Origin: Cladosporium sp. IMV 00045
Lineage: Eukaryota > Ascomycota > Dothideomycetes > Cladosporiales > Cladosporiaceae
Length of the DNA stretch: 64,000 bases
Direction: 5' to 3'
Assembly: GCA_001931905.2 (NCBI GenBank)
Contig: MSJI02000297.1
Location: 1 to 64,000 of the forward strand
Shown here: positions 1-12,173 of the stretch, piece by piece
How the letters are laid out: every line of letters starts with the position of its first letter
Numbering within the stretch: the stretch's first letter is position 1
The notes under the pieces: model-generated
Seen by the model: only the letters and a program-made list of their open reading frames with translations
What the model was told of the DNA's origin: nothing
The model's database searches: none
Position numbers and translations under genes: made by a program

Positions 1-598
1 CCCCCCCTCTTTGTTTTTTCTTTGATTTTTTAGCGGTGGAGTTATGGTGAACATGTACCGACCAAGCAACGCACTTCGGTCCCTCAACGGCCAATGCACG
101 TGGATGGACGACGGATAATGTGACGAGGAAGGATTTATCACGGGTTCAACAGAATGGCCATCTTACGGCTGTGAGGATCTTCCCCTCTACATGAAATTAG
201 ATTTAGTAACGGAACAACAAATGAATTGGAATCCCACTATAACCACTCTTGCGTCGTGGCTGTGCGGGTCTGAAAGAAGAAGAAAAATTTTCGAAGCCTA
301 GAAGATCACGCAATATTGTGGGATTTCGACCCATAAGGCATGCTTGCTGGCTTTCCGCCAGCGCAACTTTTTCATGTGTGAAAGAGTGTGTTGATGTCAA
401 TTGCGCTAGGAACGGGATCGCAGCAGCAAATGGCAGCAGCAGTCAAAGACATCAGTGTCGTTCCTTTTCTTTTTCATTCTCAATCACACCAAAACAGCAC
501 CCACTTTGTTTGGAGCAAGTCTGATGGCCTTTGAAGCATGTTCTGGTTATGTTCGCATAGTGTACAAGCGACTATAATAATAATGTTCAAACCACCCT
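1..598. other. intergenic, no gene seen
   Basis: Only short, overlapping open frames with no recognisable domain. The right part is the 3' flank of the GT90 gene, whose last exon ends at 599. The left edge starts in a C-run followed by a T-rich tract. Confidence 0.5.
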
Positions 599-3500
599 TC
601 ACGAGCCGGTGAAGCCTATATTGGCTCTGTTGTCGTCGATTACTCTGCCGTACCTGTAGCGCGCAATAAATCAGCCACTGGAACATAACGAAGCATACGA
701 ATCAAGGACAGAAAAAGGGGAGGGGAGCCAACTTACTCAAGCAGCAGACGGAAGAACCAAACCTCGAAATCCTCATTCCTCAAAGCCTTCCTAGCCCAGT
801 CCCTGCCGGCCTCCGCCATCCTCGGGCCCTGCAGCTTCCCCTCCTCCTCGCCGGCGAAATACCTCACGGCCTCCAGCCCTTCCTCGCCGCGAAGCGAGAG
901 TGGAATGTAGTGCACCCAGGGCTTGATCCATTCCTCGTGCCACTCGCGGAACATGGCCATTTTGAAGACCAAGCTGTGGGACTCGAGGAAGGCGTAGAAG
1001 CGGCCGGAGAAGGCGTTGCCGTCGATGTCCAGCAGGTACTTGTACTTCCACGCGTCCTGCTGGTGGGCGGGCTCGACGATGTCGAAGAAGGCCTTCTGCG
1101 CCTCGCAGTCGCCCGGGTCGCACTGCCCGATGTGCGAGAAGTGTACGTCCATGATCTCCTTGTAGTCCTGCCGCGGCACGTCGCGCGTCTGCCAGTCCGG
1201 CGGGCCCGAGGCGGAGTCCTTGTTGGCGTCGGAGAGGATCTTGGCCTGGTCTGGCGCGTTCATTTTCTGCACGAAGTGTTGTCGGTGCTGTCTGCGCCAG
1301 CCGCCGTTGCGGCTGAATCCACCCGTCGTGCTGCCGCGCCACCAGAATTTGTCTTCCTTCTCCTTCCACTCCATGTCGCGCTTTTCTTCGTAGGACACTT
1401 TGCCGTACCAGTACCAAGGACTGGGGTAGACGATGTCCTGGAAGCTACTGAGCTTGCTTTGGCTGAAGATGGGGATAAGCTCATGTACGACGTTGAAGGC
1501 GTTGGGGCGATCGAAGAAGCCGTATGTTTTAGAAAGAGAGGGCGAGTTGCAGACATCGGAGAAAGCTGTATGGTTATATACAAATCCGAGGTCTCCAATC
1601 GCGTAGGCGGTGAGATTATCGTAGGAGCTGTAGTCGTCCAGAACGACGCGTGCTGGGCTGTCGGGAGAGCATGACAGGCGCGATGGTATCCATACTGGCT
1701 GATGTGCGAACACGTTGAAACGGGTAGTTTTTGCTTCGGCAATGCGTTTGCCGTTGTTCACGTCACTTGGTCGTGGCGAAAAGGCATTGTTGAGTGCGGT
1801 GTTTTCGAGTGCTGCAGGCATGCTCACGGTTTTCGCCGTGTGAATGAACTTGGACAGGGCATCGTGTGGTACAACAACTCGAGGCTCATCGTGGATGTTG
1901 AACGCCAGGTCCATGTCCGGCAGGTACTGGACGAACTTCTCCATCATACCAACAGTGGCTTCCTGCTGCCAGTCTTGACCGTTCTTAACATGCGCAGCTG
2001 TGCCATCTCGGATGAGCAGGCCGATCAAATTGTTTTCTTCAAAGCCAAGTGCTTCCTTCACTCTTCCGCGAATCGTAGCTGGCGAGAGCGCCCAAAAAGG
2101 CAGAAGGGAATGATAGATCGTGTCGTACTCGTCTATCAGCTGGACGTTTCGCTCCTTCGCAAATGCATACCACTTGTCGAAGTGAGGTGGCGGTGGTATC
2201 TGGTAGCGGCGTCTGTACTCTGCCACTGCGGCCTCTAAACTCTGTGATTGCGAGCCCAGCGTCTGCATCCAGGACTCTTCTGAGGAACGGATGAGCTGGT
2301 CCACGGGGTGTGATTTTGTATCAGTGTATTGCAAAGGCTGCAGAGGTTCGGGCGCAGGCCCAATAGGGAGACCATCCGTGGGGCCAGCCCTCAAGGCAGG
2401 AGAGACTCTGACAAACCCGGGCTGACGCATGTGCAAAACTGCCAATCCGACGAAAGATAGAAGCGTTACGAGAGTGAGAAGTTTCGTCACTCTTATCATT
2501 TTCCTCGAGCCGAAAGTGTCCGTTTCATCCAGGAAGACAAATGCCGCGCCAGCAGCGAGAAGCGCAAACCACAGTCGGCCAAGGGAAAAGTCAACGATGA
2601 GTTGCGAAAAAACGGCGGCAGCAAGGGGAAGAAGGCTGGTCATGAAAGCGCCTTGACGTGTAATCTGTGGTGAGAATCTCTCGGTCAGCGCAACAACGAG
2701 ATGCAGTGGCGTTGGGAAGGAGCATCGTGAAGCACGCGGCATCCCGTCAGCCGAAGCATTGAAGATGCTGCAGCAGCCTCTTCGAGTAAGGTAATAACCG
2801 AGTGGATAAACAAACACTTACCATTAACAGAAGCGAATAATACAAGATCATATGTGTCAGTAGTACACCAACTGCAATCCCAAACGCAAAATAGCCATGG
2901 CGCGACGCCCAGTTACCACTCATGGACTGGCCCGCCCATCCGTGGTACACGAGGCCGCCAAAATGCCAACTCTCAAGAGCAACAGAGGCAATCAACGTCG
3001 CTAGACCAGCCGATGCGCAAACATCGCGAACGACATCCGCAGGTCTAATTCCACCGCTGGACTCAGAGTCTTCCGGCTGGGCAAGGAAGCCGTTGGCGGA
3101 GTATATCACGCTGCTCCCACCGCCACGCGACTGCTGTGCTAGATTGCGCGAACGCTCAACGAGCAGAATGCCCGACGCACCAACAAGAGCATACGACAGT
3201 CCCAGCGCAATCGCCGTATTCGACCCTACAGAGGCGAAGATCGCAGCCAGCGCCGTTGCCGTCAAAAGCACCAACGATGTCTTCGAGCCTGCAACAGGCA
3301 CCGCAGCAGGCTTCTCCAGTCCGTCGTGCTGGTCGCTCGAGCCGGTCTCGTTCCCAACAGACCCAGCAACAATATACACAATGATCGGAAGTAAAGCCTA
3401 TCCACAAGTCTCAGCCAGAGTTCCCTATCGCAAAAAACCACCGGGGTATCGAATAACCTTAGCCCACCAAATCGCCCGACCGTCAACCGCTTTATCGCAC

Positions 3501-3757
3501 ACCTGTGCGGGCGCAAACAGAGCTCCTGCCGCCCACGCGGTCTTCTTCGCAGGTGTAACATCGAGCAGGCCTTTCGCGCCTTTCTTCAGCGTGTAGAGGA
3601 CGCATACTGCGAGCCAGGCGAGGGCGCTGGTGAGGAGAGAGTGCTTGCTGGGGGTTCCGATGTTGGCAATGAAGCACGCCAGGAAGACGAGCGCTGGCAG
3701 CGCTATGCGGGACTGCGAGGAGGCATCGGGCTGGAAGCGCGATAGCGGCGAGGGCAT
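599..3757 (-). CDS. GT90 / CAP10-type membrane glycosyltransferase, four exons
   Basis: Predicted 952-residue glycosyltransferase of the GT90 (CAP10/LPS-modifying) family, the class that includes fungal xylosyltransferases acting in the secretory pathway. Exons read as 3757-3458, 3397-2822, 2664-737 and 653-599; introns are 60, 157 and 83 nt and all junctions keep frame. The first ~340 residues hold many hydrophobic segments (e.g. around ALLPIIVYIVAG at the exon 1/2 junction), so the enzyme is polytopic. The catalytic part is in exon 3: FWWRGSTTGG near residue 732 and LLDIDGNAFSGRFYAFL near 835, both typical of CAP10 domains. The apparent TAA after LLLE at 735-733 lies inside a perfect GTAAGT donor; splicing to 653 adds YGRVIDDNRANIGFTGS and a TGA, which matches the usual ending of the family as I remember it. 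The acceptor exon is not sugar- or acceptor-specific, so the substrate is unknown. Confidence 0.88.
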
Positions 3758-5985
3758 ATTATCGCTGGAGCATTATTATACAAAAGGTTGGTTCTCCTTT
3801 CCATCCTGGAAGAGCTCCAAGAAAGTTGGAACCTATCGTCTGGACAGAACTGGTACTGGGTGTAGATGTGAGAACGACAGCCTTAAACCGCTTTGTATTT
3901 CCGGAAGGTCTCCAAACAGTACAACCATTCCGATTCAAGTTCTCCGAATTCCTCTTGTTTGCAGCTTTGGAAGCATTTGAAAAGGACGAATTCGGGGCGA
4001 ATCTTCATTGCATCGGCGAGAGCCATGTTGTAACATATGCGAGAGATATTTGATGACAATCAACCATACGTGCAACGACTGAACGTGGAAACGGTCGTCA
4101 TGACATGCAAGCCACACAATGTATGCGTATGCAGTGCTACGCCTTTAGGTATGTGGTGTCACTGAAGAAGTAAGAATCGGGTATATGTGCGCAATTCCAC
4201 GTCTGATAGGACAAACTGGCACAAGTAACCACCCAGAGTTGCAATCGATGACCGTTTCCATGGCTTTCATGCTTCTGAAATCGCAGGGCTACGATCATAT
4301 CCAGTGGACGCTATTGCCTTTTCTGCTGAACAACCATTAGAGAAGTAAGCCCGCGATCATATGGACACTTGTGCACAACTACAAGTAACAGCGAGCTCCC
4401 GGGAGCGAGCACGCGAGGCATTGGTCGCGTTCAAGTCACGAGGTCATCTCGATGACCACGAGGCATTGAATCATCGGACATGATATCTGGCCAATCTCCT
4501 CTGTGCGAATCATTCGAATGATCCCTGAATTTTGGATAGACCGTCCTCAGGAGGCGTGACCAACGAGGACGGACATGGCTCCGGCGGCTTTCATTCGATA
4601 GAGTCGTACGGCATTATTGAACCTCAACTCTGAGGACGAAAGACTGCGATACAAGATTTGTCGGGAACGAGGAGCTAATCGAGTGCGGTTTAATCTTCAT
4701 CTCAAAACGGCCAAAAGGACATGGGGACTCTCTTTCTGAGCGCGAACACAACGAGTTAGTTGGGAAAGAGTATGTTGACTTCGTATCTGTCTCAACTACG
4801 GAACACTACCAAACACAATGGTGTCACACTTGAATCGACAGAGGCATCTGCGTGACGATTATAGTGGGGTTTGGGTAGACAACAGTTGCGTGAACGTGTT
4901 TTGTTGTTCTGCTCTTCTCGTTGGCAATTTTCTCCTCAGCTTTGAAAAGGGACATTTTTGCAGTCTTCGCGTTGCTGTAGCCTACTCGCGATACCCCAAT
5001 ATGCGTATTTTCTATTGCGCTAGAATGTGATGATACAGAACGCTTTCATCTGCTCTATCTAGGACGTCCAATCGTTGCAGATGATGTATGTGCGAGATTA
5101 CATTTTCATTTTGACTTTTCAATCTTGGATATCCTACTCAGCTCTTCGATATGCCATCTAGCTTTCTTCCATCGTTTGTTTTTGGTGAAAAACATTGCAA
5201 TACCTTCCAATTGATGCACTGCGAGTGCAAAACTTGCGTGAGCCTTGAATTCGCTTCTTCACGCCTCGTTTGACAGCGTCAAGCAATACCTACCACTCCT
5301 GACCAAGCAACATGATGAGGCGTATGTCAAGATAAGTGCATTAAATGTCATGCGATTCGCGACGAGGCGTGTCACAGAGCCTGAAGCGTCCCGGGCGACA
5401 TTCTTCCTCATGCTAGAAGTGTGAGGTGATGGACCCGTCGAAATGCAGCTTGACCCTTCTGCGCAACCAGCCGATCTCACACGCGTCGTCTGTGATGTTT
5501 TCAACGCAAAATCATCATTTAACGTGTTTTGGAAGATCTCCACGGCTGAAACAAAAAGAACAAGTCGCCCAAATTTCTACACGGTGGGTGCTCGCTTGTA
5601 TATATTCAATCTCGCTCCTGGCTCCGGGCCCAGCCACCCAATTCTCCCACCGAAGTCGATCGACTTTTATGTATACATAATAAATATGAAAACTGCATAT
5701 CAATGACAAAAATCAAAACTAAGTTGAAACATCGCATCGTGACCATCAGAGATTGTCGCGATTGCGCTGCGTTGTTGGTGGTGTGCATGAAGGTTTCATT
5801 GATAGCTGGGACGCGTATTTTGACAGGGATTGTCACCGTCGCCCCCATGAACGTGTACATTATCGTTATATTGGGCCATCAGCGCTGAAAGTACTTTTCA
5901 TGTGTGTTTATATTCACCAGGCGTGGCAAAAACACGAAAAAGGGCACGAATGTTGACCGTGACAATCGTTACAGGATCATAATCG
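3758..5985. other. intergenic, no gene seen
   Basis: About 2.2 kb between the start of the GT90 gene and the end of the Zn2Cys6 gene. Short frames on both strands (the largest under 120 codons) show no domain, no coherent splice pattern and no repeat I can name. It contains the promoter of the GT90 gene near 3758-4000. Confidence 0.45.
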
Positions 5986-6582
5986 TTACTTCTTTTGTAT
6001 ACTACTTTCAGCCTCTTGTATCCCATCCATCCTTTGCGAAGGCTGCGACTGCGACTCAGCGTGCCGTTGAATGACAGCTTCAATATTACGCGCCAAAGCG
6101 GCTGTGCTCTCGTCCGGATTCTCTCGCAAGCAGCGAAAAACGTCGAGCGCAACCGCCTCCGGGCAAGTCTGGATGGACCTGAACAGAGAATTCAACTGGT
6201 CTCGTTCCTCCTCCAGCTCTGTGCGCCGGCGGATCAGCGCTGCCCTTCGATCCTCGCCTTCTCGTGTGACGTAGGTGCATTCTGTTGCGTCGTCTACGCA
6301 GCTGGTGCATTTTGGGCTTTGTGACTGGAGTGTTAGAGGGAAGCCTTCTTCAGGTAGACAGATAATTTGGTCCATACCGTATTCCATCGCACTGTTCGTT
6401 AATGTCAATCCCTTAAGTGTATCAGAAGACCGTTTCTGTGCCTGTCATACCTTTGTTTTGCGATATTTGCACCTCAGGCATGCGGACTTCACTTGCCCGC
6501 GCACGCGCCTCTTCCGTTGCTCACGTGGTTGGGAAGGCGGCTGCTCGTCCTCCGACGATGGAACGCTCCCTTTCTGGCTCAT
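5986..6582 (-). CDS. short Zn(II)2Cys6 transcription-factor-like protein with a micro-exon
   Basis: A GAL4-type DNA-binding protein of 158 residues. Exons read as 6582-6451, 6391-6378 (only 14 nt) and 6316-5986, with introns of 59 and 61 nt. Spliced this way, the cysteines fall as CLRC-X6-C-X6-CTSC-X6-C, the canonical CX2CX6CX6CX2CX6C binuclear zinc cluster; skipping the 14-nt exon would remove the third cysteine and the DG turn. A basic stretch (KRRVRGQVKSA) precedes the cluster and a charged helix (RRRTELEEERDQL) follows, fit for a linker or coiled-coil dimerisation element. The usual ~300-residue fungal-specific TF domain is missing. Start: Met at 6582 was chosen; an in-frame ATG at 6723 would add 47 residues with no zinc-cluster features. 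Target genes cannot be inferred. Confidence 0.75.
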
Positions 6583-8171
6583 GGCGAGCGGCCAGCGCTT
6601 GAAGGCTTCCTGGGGCCTTGAGAGTGCGATGCCGATTTTGGCAGCACAAAGAAACGAGAAATTATGTGAGGTCGTGGAGTGGGTTAGCGACCCTTCTGAA
6701 GTGGAGAGCTGAAAGCAGAGCATAAATCGTTGATCATGCTTTCAGGGAACGCCACCTGCAGGTAAGCGTATCAACGGACAGCTCAGACAGAGCAGAGGCC
6801 TTTTGCTCCATCATTCTGCGTCAACCCCATCTTCGCCTGCCTCGCGCTCTCTCCCCTCCAACGACCGGAAGGCTAGAGGGTCTACTTTGGACGGTCGCAA
6901 GCGGTCGCTGCCATGTCAAAAAGATTCTGACGTATGCTATGCGCTTAACCATGTAGCAAGTCGGCTTCTGATATTTGTACGGACTTGGCTCCTCGTGGAA
7001 CCTCAAGTATGACGGTCGTGGTTGTTTTCACGCCATGCCCAATATGTCTTCGATTATTTGAACGATTGAGCATCACCTTATCAGATCTGTCTCGAGAACT
7101 AGTTTGACAACCGAACACCGCAATGACCTTATCGGGCTGTGTGCGCCTGAGACAGACTGCAGGTTCTCTCTAAGTCACAACAGTGCCGATTTCTGGCTCT
7201 TTGATTCATCAGATCTCGATCGCGAAGCGTGACAGCGATCGGGGTGGAGCACTGGATCCCCGGCATCCATTTCTTGCAGAAACCGATGCCAACGGTTTCC
7301 ACATGACTGTCAGAGTCGTTAGACAAGCACGCGTGCGGCATGAGTATTGGTTGCGGCAGAACATCCGAGAAGCGACCAGGGTCGTCCCTCAAGGATCCAG
7401 CTCGCCTGGCCTATTCATTGGATTTTCAGCAGCCGACGATGGGATTTTGAGGAATAGCATGTTAGCCATCTCCGTTCAATCTCACGGAGAAGGCACTGCC
7501 AGAGGTGTGTTGGCGTCGTCCTCTGCAGATGCGGTGCTACGACGAAGGCCAATGGCTACCGGGGTACGTCAGATTTGTGAAGTTCTTCCGTCGGAGCCAG
7601 CGCCGTCTCCGTCAGCATTATTCATCAAGCATCACTTTCCCCGAGCAGCCCACCTGCGCGTAGGTGGGTAGCCATGTAGGCATCTTCTTTGAGGCGACCA
7701 TGCAACCACGTTGCCATAACAAGCTCTCCCACTGAATTTGTTGTATACATACAGATCGCTTTGGCGTTTCTTTATCTTATTAGAAATTCAGAGGAGTCTG
7801 CTTGCTACGGGCCAGTACCTTAGACGTCTTGCCAGCATTTGAGATACGGGTTCTTCTTGCTAAACAGTGCTTGGCTGACTAGTCGAATGAAATATTGTGT
7901 GTGCTTTGACGACAATCTAGCCATCTGGAGGTGGAAACCCTCCGTCCACGATGCGTTTATTACAGTGCTACCAGTCGTTTCTGTGACTTCAGATGGCATC
8001 TTGACTCATACCAGTTTTTGGCAGGAGTTATGTACGATTCCTCTGAACTGTCTCAAACAACGGAACGTAGAGCGCCCCGCAAGTATTGAAGGGCGCTCCG
8101 TCTTTTCTTTCCTTTGAGACAGTAAAGAGCGTTTCCCCAGGCGGAATAACATTGCAAGTAAAGTTTGCGAA
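6583..8171. other. intergenic, no supportable gene
   Basis: The longest open frame (7183-7671, +, about 160 codons) has no recognisable motif and overlaps an equally open antisense frame, so I do not call it. Nothing else was seen. Confidence 0.4.
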
Positions 8172-9197
8172 CTAGTCGCGTCGACGACGAGCATCGTCCT
8201 CTCTCGAATCGTCCCGGCGTGGACGATCACGACCACCACGGCGATATGAGTCGTCCTCAGCAGAGCGGTCTCGCCCCAACTTACGCTCACCGCGCTTGCG
8301 GTCGTATTCTTCGTCCGACGAGGCGTCACGTCTGCTTCTTCGATGGTCCCGAGAACGTTCGTTGTCGTCCTCCTCCCTACGCGAGCGGTGCTTCTCGCCT
8401 CGATCATCGTCTTCCATCCGCCGTGATCGATGTCCGTCCTTCCTCTCATCGTCCTTCTCCCTCTCCCTTCTCGAATGGTGCCTATTTCTCCTACGATCCT
8501 CATCCTCGTCGTCAGAACCATGCCGTCTCGACCTGTGATGATGTCTCCGTTCCCTGTCCCCATCACGATCCCTCCCCTTGCCATCCCTCTTCGAAACCTC
8601 CAGCCTCTTCAACGCCTCGGCCACTTCCTCCTTCTTCTGCTGCACCATATACTCCCTCATAGGATCATCCTCATCATGCTCCTTCATCAACCTCGCCAAC
8701 TCCACCTCCTCCTTGATCAAAGGCCTCTCCCCCTCCCCACTCTCACTCCCACTCCTCCTCCTCCTCTTCCTCCTCCCCTCCCCCTCCCTATCCGTCTCAT
8801 CCCCCTCCTCCTCCCCACCATCATCCTCCAACCCCTCCCCCTCCACCTCCCCCTCCTTCAGTTTATACCGACAATGATCCACGCCCAACACCCTCCCCAG
8901 CACCCCCGCGCCGCTCAAATTATCCACGGCCAAATCGCAGCTCCGCTGGTCCTCGTATTTCAGAAACGCGAAGCCGCGACTCTTGCCCGTCTCTTTGTCG
9001 CGCGCAAGGTGGATGTGCACCGGGTTGCCGTATTGTGAGAAAATTGTCAGAACGTCGCCTTCGCTCAGCTCGAACGGCAGCCCGCCGATGTGGATGTAGG
9101 CTGTGTCGCGGTAGTCGGTGTGCCAGGAGGCGTTGGGCGGGATGCATTTTTGCAGCTCGACTTCGTTCAGTCGCTCGATTTGGCGGATTGTTTGCAT
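8172..9197 (-). CDS. IST3: Ist3/RBMX2-type RNA-binding protein (RES complex)
   Basis: A 341-residue spliceosomal protein. The RES complex (Ist3/Snu17, Bud13, Pml1) stabilises the activated spliceosome and aids retention of unspliced pre-mRNA in the nucleus. Evidence: the N-terminus IRQIERLNEVEL and WHTDYRDTAYIHIGGLPFEL matches the Ist3/RBMX2 signature; an RRM spans about residues 32-110 with RNP2 YIHIGG (34-39) and RNP1 KSRGFAFL (72-79), then YEDQRSCDLAVDN. The C-terminal two thirds is a long RS/RD/RE-like low-complexity tail, much longer than in budding yeast Ist3 and closer to metazoan RBMX2. Uninterrupted frame, stop TAG, start at 9197; no intron seen. Confidence 0.9.
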   Translation of the reverse strand: MQTIRQIERLNEVELQKCIPPNASWHTDYRDTAYIHIGGLPFELSEGDVLTIFSQYGNPVHIHLARDKETGKSRGFAFLKYEDQRSCDLAVDNLSGAGVLGRVLGVDHCRYKLKEGEVEGEGLEDDGGEEEGDETDREGEGRRKRRRRSGSESGEGERPLIKEEVELARLMKEHDEDDPMREYMVQQKKEEVAEALKRLEVSKRDGKGRDRDGDRERRHHHRSRRHGSDDEDEDRRRNRHHSRREREKDDERKDGHRSRRMEDDDRGEKHRSRREEDDNERSRDHRRSRRDASSDEEYDRKRGERKLGRDRSAEDDSYRRGGRDRPRRDDSREDDARRRRD

Positions 9198-12137
9198 CGT
9201 TGCCGTGGTGTGTGTTTGCGCGTTATGTGTGTTTTTCGTGCGTTACCATGCGCAGAATTGAGGTCGGAGAGGATATGGTGCGTATGGATTCTTTCAGCGC
9301 ATGGTAGTTGTGTGCAGACGGACGGTAAGTGAAGTGTGCAGTGAGAACGTATGGGCAAAGAAAGTGAAGATGGGAGCTTCAAGCTTCATCACATGCCAGT
9401 TGCAGCATGCATGCTGCATGACTCGCAAAGTTCGCTTGGACGGCATCATCTTGAGATGGAAAGTACGGGACAGCTTATTATGTCGACGACTTCGACACGC
9501 GACACACATGCAATAAGATGTTTCGACAAAAAACTCTACATTGACATCAACAACTGGCGACTATACCGCGAAATTCTCGCCGTGAGACCAAAATCGTCGA
9601 AGCAGTTGAAGTGATGACCATAGCAGACCGCAACACGCAATAGACACAAACCACAACATGTAGCAACTCACACAAGCCCATCAAAGCATAGCTCTTCCAG
9701 CTCAAAGAAAGGCTCTCACCAACAAGAAACCTCCCACCATCACAAAATCCGCAACTCCCAATCACCACCTCGCCTCCCCCATCTCAAACCACAACCCATT
9801 CCCCATCGCCATCCCCAACCCACCACGCCCAACCGCACAACCATCCAAACCAAACCCTCACCTCAAACCCCCATCCAATCCACAACCAACCTCATCAATC
9901 CATCCTCCTCGGGAACTAATGGGCTGCCAATTTCGCAACGGAGCAAAGTCCTAAGCAGCGAGTAACAACGTCCATGAGTTACCACGGTGGTGGGACAAGG
10001 TCATGGGACGAAGTGTGAGAGGACGGGGCAGATGGGGAAGATCGGAGTTGAGACCTTGAACGTCGTTCTTGGGCTGGAGGGTTGGGGTGCGGGTTGTGGT
10101 TTGGAGTTTGGAGAGTTGTGCATTGATGGAGATGGGGGGTTGAGATTTTTAATGGCGGAAGTGCTGAGATGGCGCTGATGCCAATGTCAATGGGAGGTGA
10201 GGATGGAGGTTTGTGTGCTGCTTTGAGCGATTGTGAGATTGTGGGAGAGTTGGATTGAGGTGGTGTGAATATACACAATGAGCCTAAGATGATGCACTCT
10301 CTTGCTCTGAGGGGTAATCGTCCAAGTCTGCTTTTGAACAGGCGGCTGTGCGAACTCACATCATCGACAGGGCGATGCTAGATGGGAGCAAAAGCTGAGA
10401 AGTTGACCAGACGCGAGTCACGATTAAAGAAGGGGAGGTTGCTTCGGAAACATTTCCATGCTTGACCGTGAGGAAGTTGGCAGTTGATGTTCAAAATGGT
10501 CAGTGCAATAACGATGGAAGGTGAATAGACCAACGTTCCCGCGGGCTTGTCGATCATGGTGAGCCGCTTATTTCATGACATGGAGTCGGGTGTTGTATGC
10601 TATTCCCAATGTGACTAGCATTAGGAGAAATGGAACTCCCATAGTCGACGATCATCTCTCTCGAGGACAAGAAGGAATATGTTTCGCAGTGCTGTATTGA
10701 ATGCACTGCGAAACGGCATGTCGTGCTGTTGGGACATCTTTGTGTTACACAGCGCTGACAAGCGATGAATCAATTCTGCGTTCATTGCGAAAAGCATGAC
10801 TTGAAGGAACACATCTTTGTCAAGACCTGATGCTCTTACAGCAGTAGAGCTAAACAGTTGTCGCTCCATCAAAATATTCAAAATGCCATGTCGTCGCACA
10901 AGAAACTAGTGCCGTGCTACAGCAGGAACACGGCGCCTAGACCACAGAATGCGACCCACCCATTATTGGAAAACCCCCACGGTCTAAGTCAAAATCGTGT
11001 GGACGCGAGAGAAGATTCACTACTTACATACGCAGGCAGGGTCAAGGATGGAAATGCAGGTCTGCGTAACACGACTGCTCGTATTTGACGAAAGTAATTC
11101 CCCGATCGCAGGATGATTCTGACGGGCAACAGGGATGCCGAGTTCATGCAGTGGCATATCGCGATGAGTAGCGAGCGAGGCGGGCAGGCATCTCGATCGA
11201 GGAGATCCTCATGCCGCAGGCGAGACTTTTCTGTTGAAGATTGGAGCGGGACCGTGCCGGTAGCCGAGTTGGAGGTTCGAGTCGTCAACAACGAGCGAGC
11301 CTCTTTTGGACGGGCGAAGAGAGTTATTGGAACGCAGGGGCCAGGCCGTGGAAGAGTCCCCTTTCGGGCCAGCGAGGCGTGCGGGAGGCGTTGGAGCGTG
11401 GCCGCTACTGTGCGAAGGATGGGTGGGACCTTGCAGCGGCAGATGAGATGAGATGCAGCATGGCACAAGAACGGTACGGCAGGACATGATGGAGTACATG
11501 AGGATGTACGTACTTGGTAGATACTCGATAGCAGTGCTGATGGGGACGGGTATACATGTCTACATACCCGTTGCTTCGGTTGTTTTTGTGTGGTTTAGAC
11601 GATCTGCCTCGAGCATGGGCGGCGGGTGACGGAGGAAGACTGACGAGAGACTAGCAGAGAGGGCAACGGGGGAGGGTGACATCAATCAATCTAAGAATAT
11701 CCCAAAGCTTTCTCTCGCTTCTCCGCCCCGATAGTAATACCTGCTCTCATCCAAACCAATGCCAATCCAATGCCAGAAGCGAGGGACGAGTACAGCAGCC
11801 GGCAAGCAAAAAGTATGAGCTCGACGCAGTGCTCCCAGTAGACCGTGCTGGCAATCAACCATTGCTACCGCGTGTCTCCACCTCGCCTTCGTCTTCCCAT
11901 CACTGCCAGCCAGGGTTTGCGGCGTCTTTAACCCTCCATCTCATCAATACCAATCAATTGCTTAATTAAATACACACCCGAGTTGCGCCTAGCCTTCTCG
12001 CAAGATTGCCGGCAGCGTTTGCCCGCTCTCGGTAGTCTCTTGGAGTGACTTGACTTTTGCACCGGCCGACTCAGAGACACAGGCGTTTGTGTGTGTGTGT
12101 GCAAGGTCGATCTCTCGCCGCCGCCGCCGCTGTCGAG

Positions 12138-12173
<36 letters not shown>

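Noticed and set aside
910..1674. Long open frame on the + strand (about 250 codons)
   Set aside because: It is antisense to the CAP10 domain and arises from GC-rich codon usage; no motif.
7183..7671. Open frame of about 160 codons on the + strand
   Set aside because: No recognisable domain, overlapped by antisense frames, no convincing promoter or splice support.
11261..11282. tRNA-like A-box (TAGCCGAGTTGG) followed by a B-box-like GGTTCGAGTC
   Set aside because: The two boxes are directly adjacent; a tRNA needs about 30 or more bases between them and no cloverleaf can be drawn.
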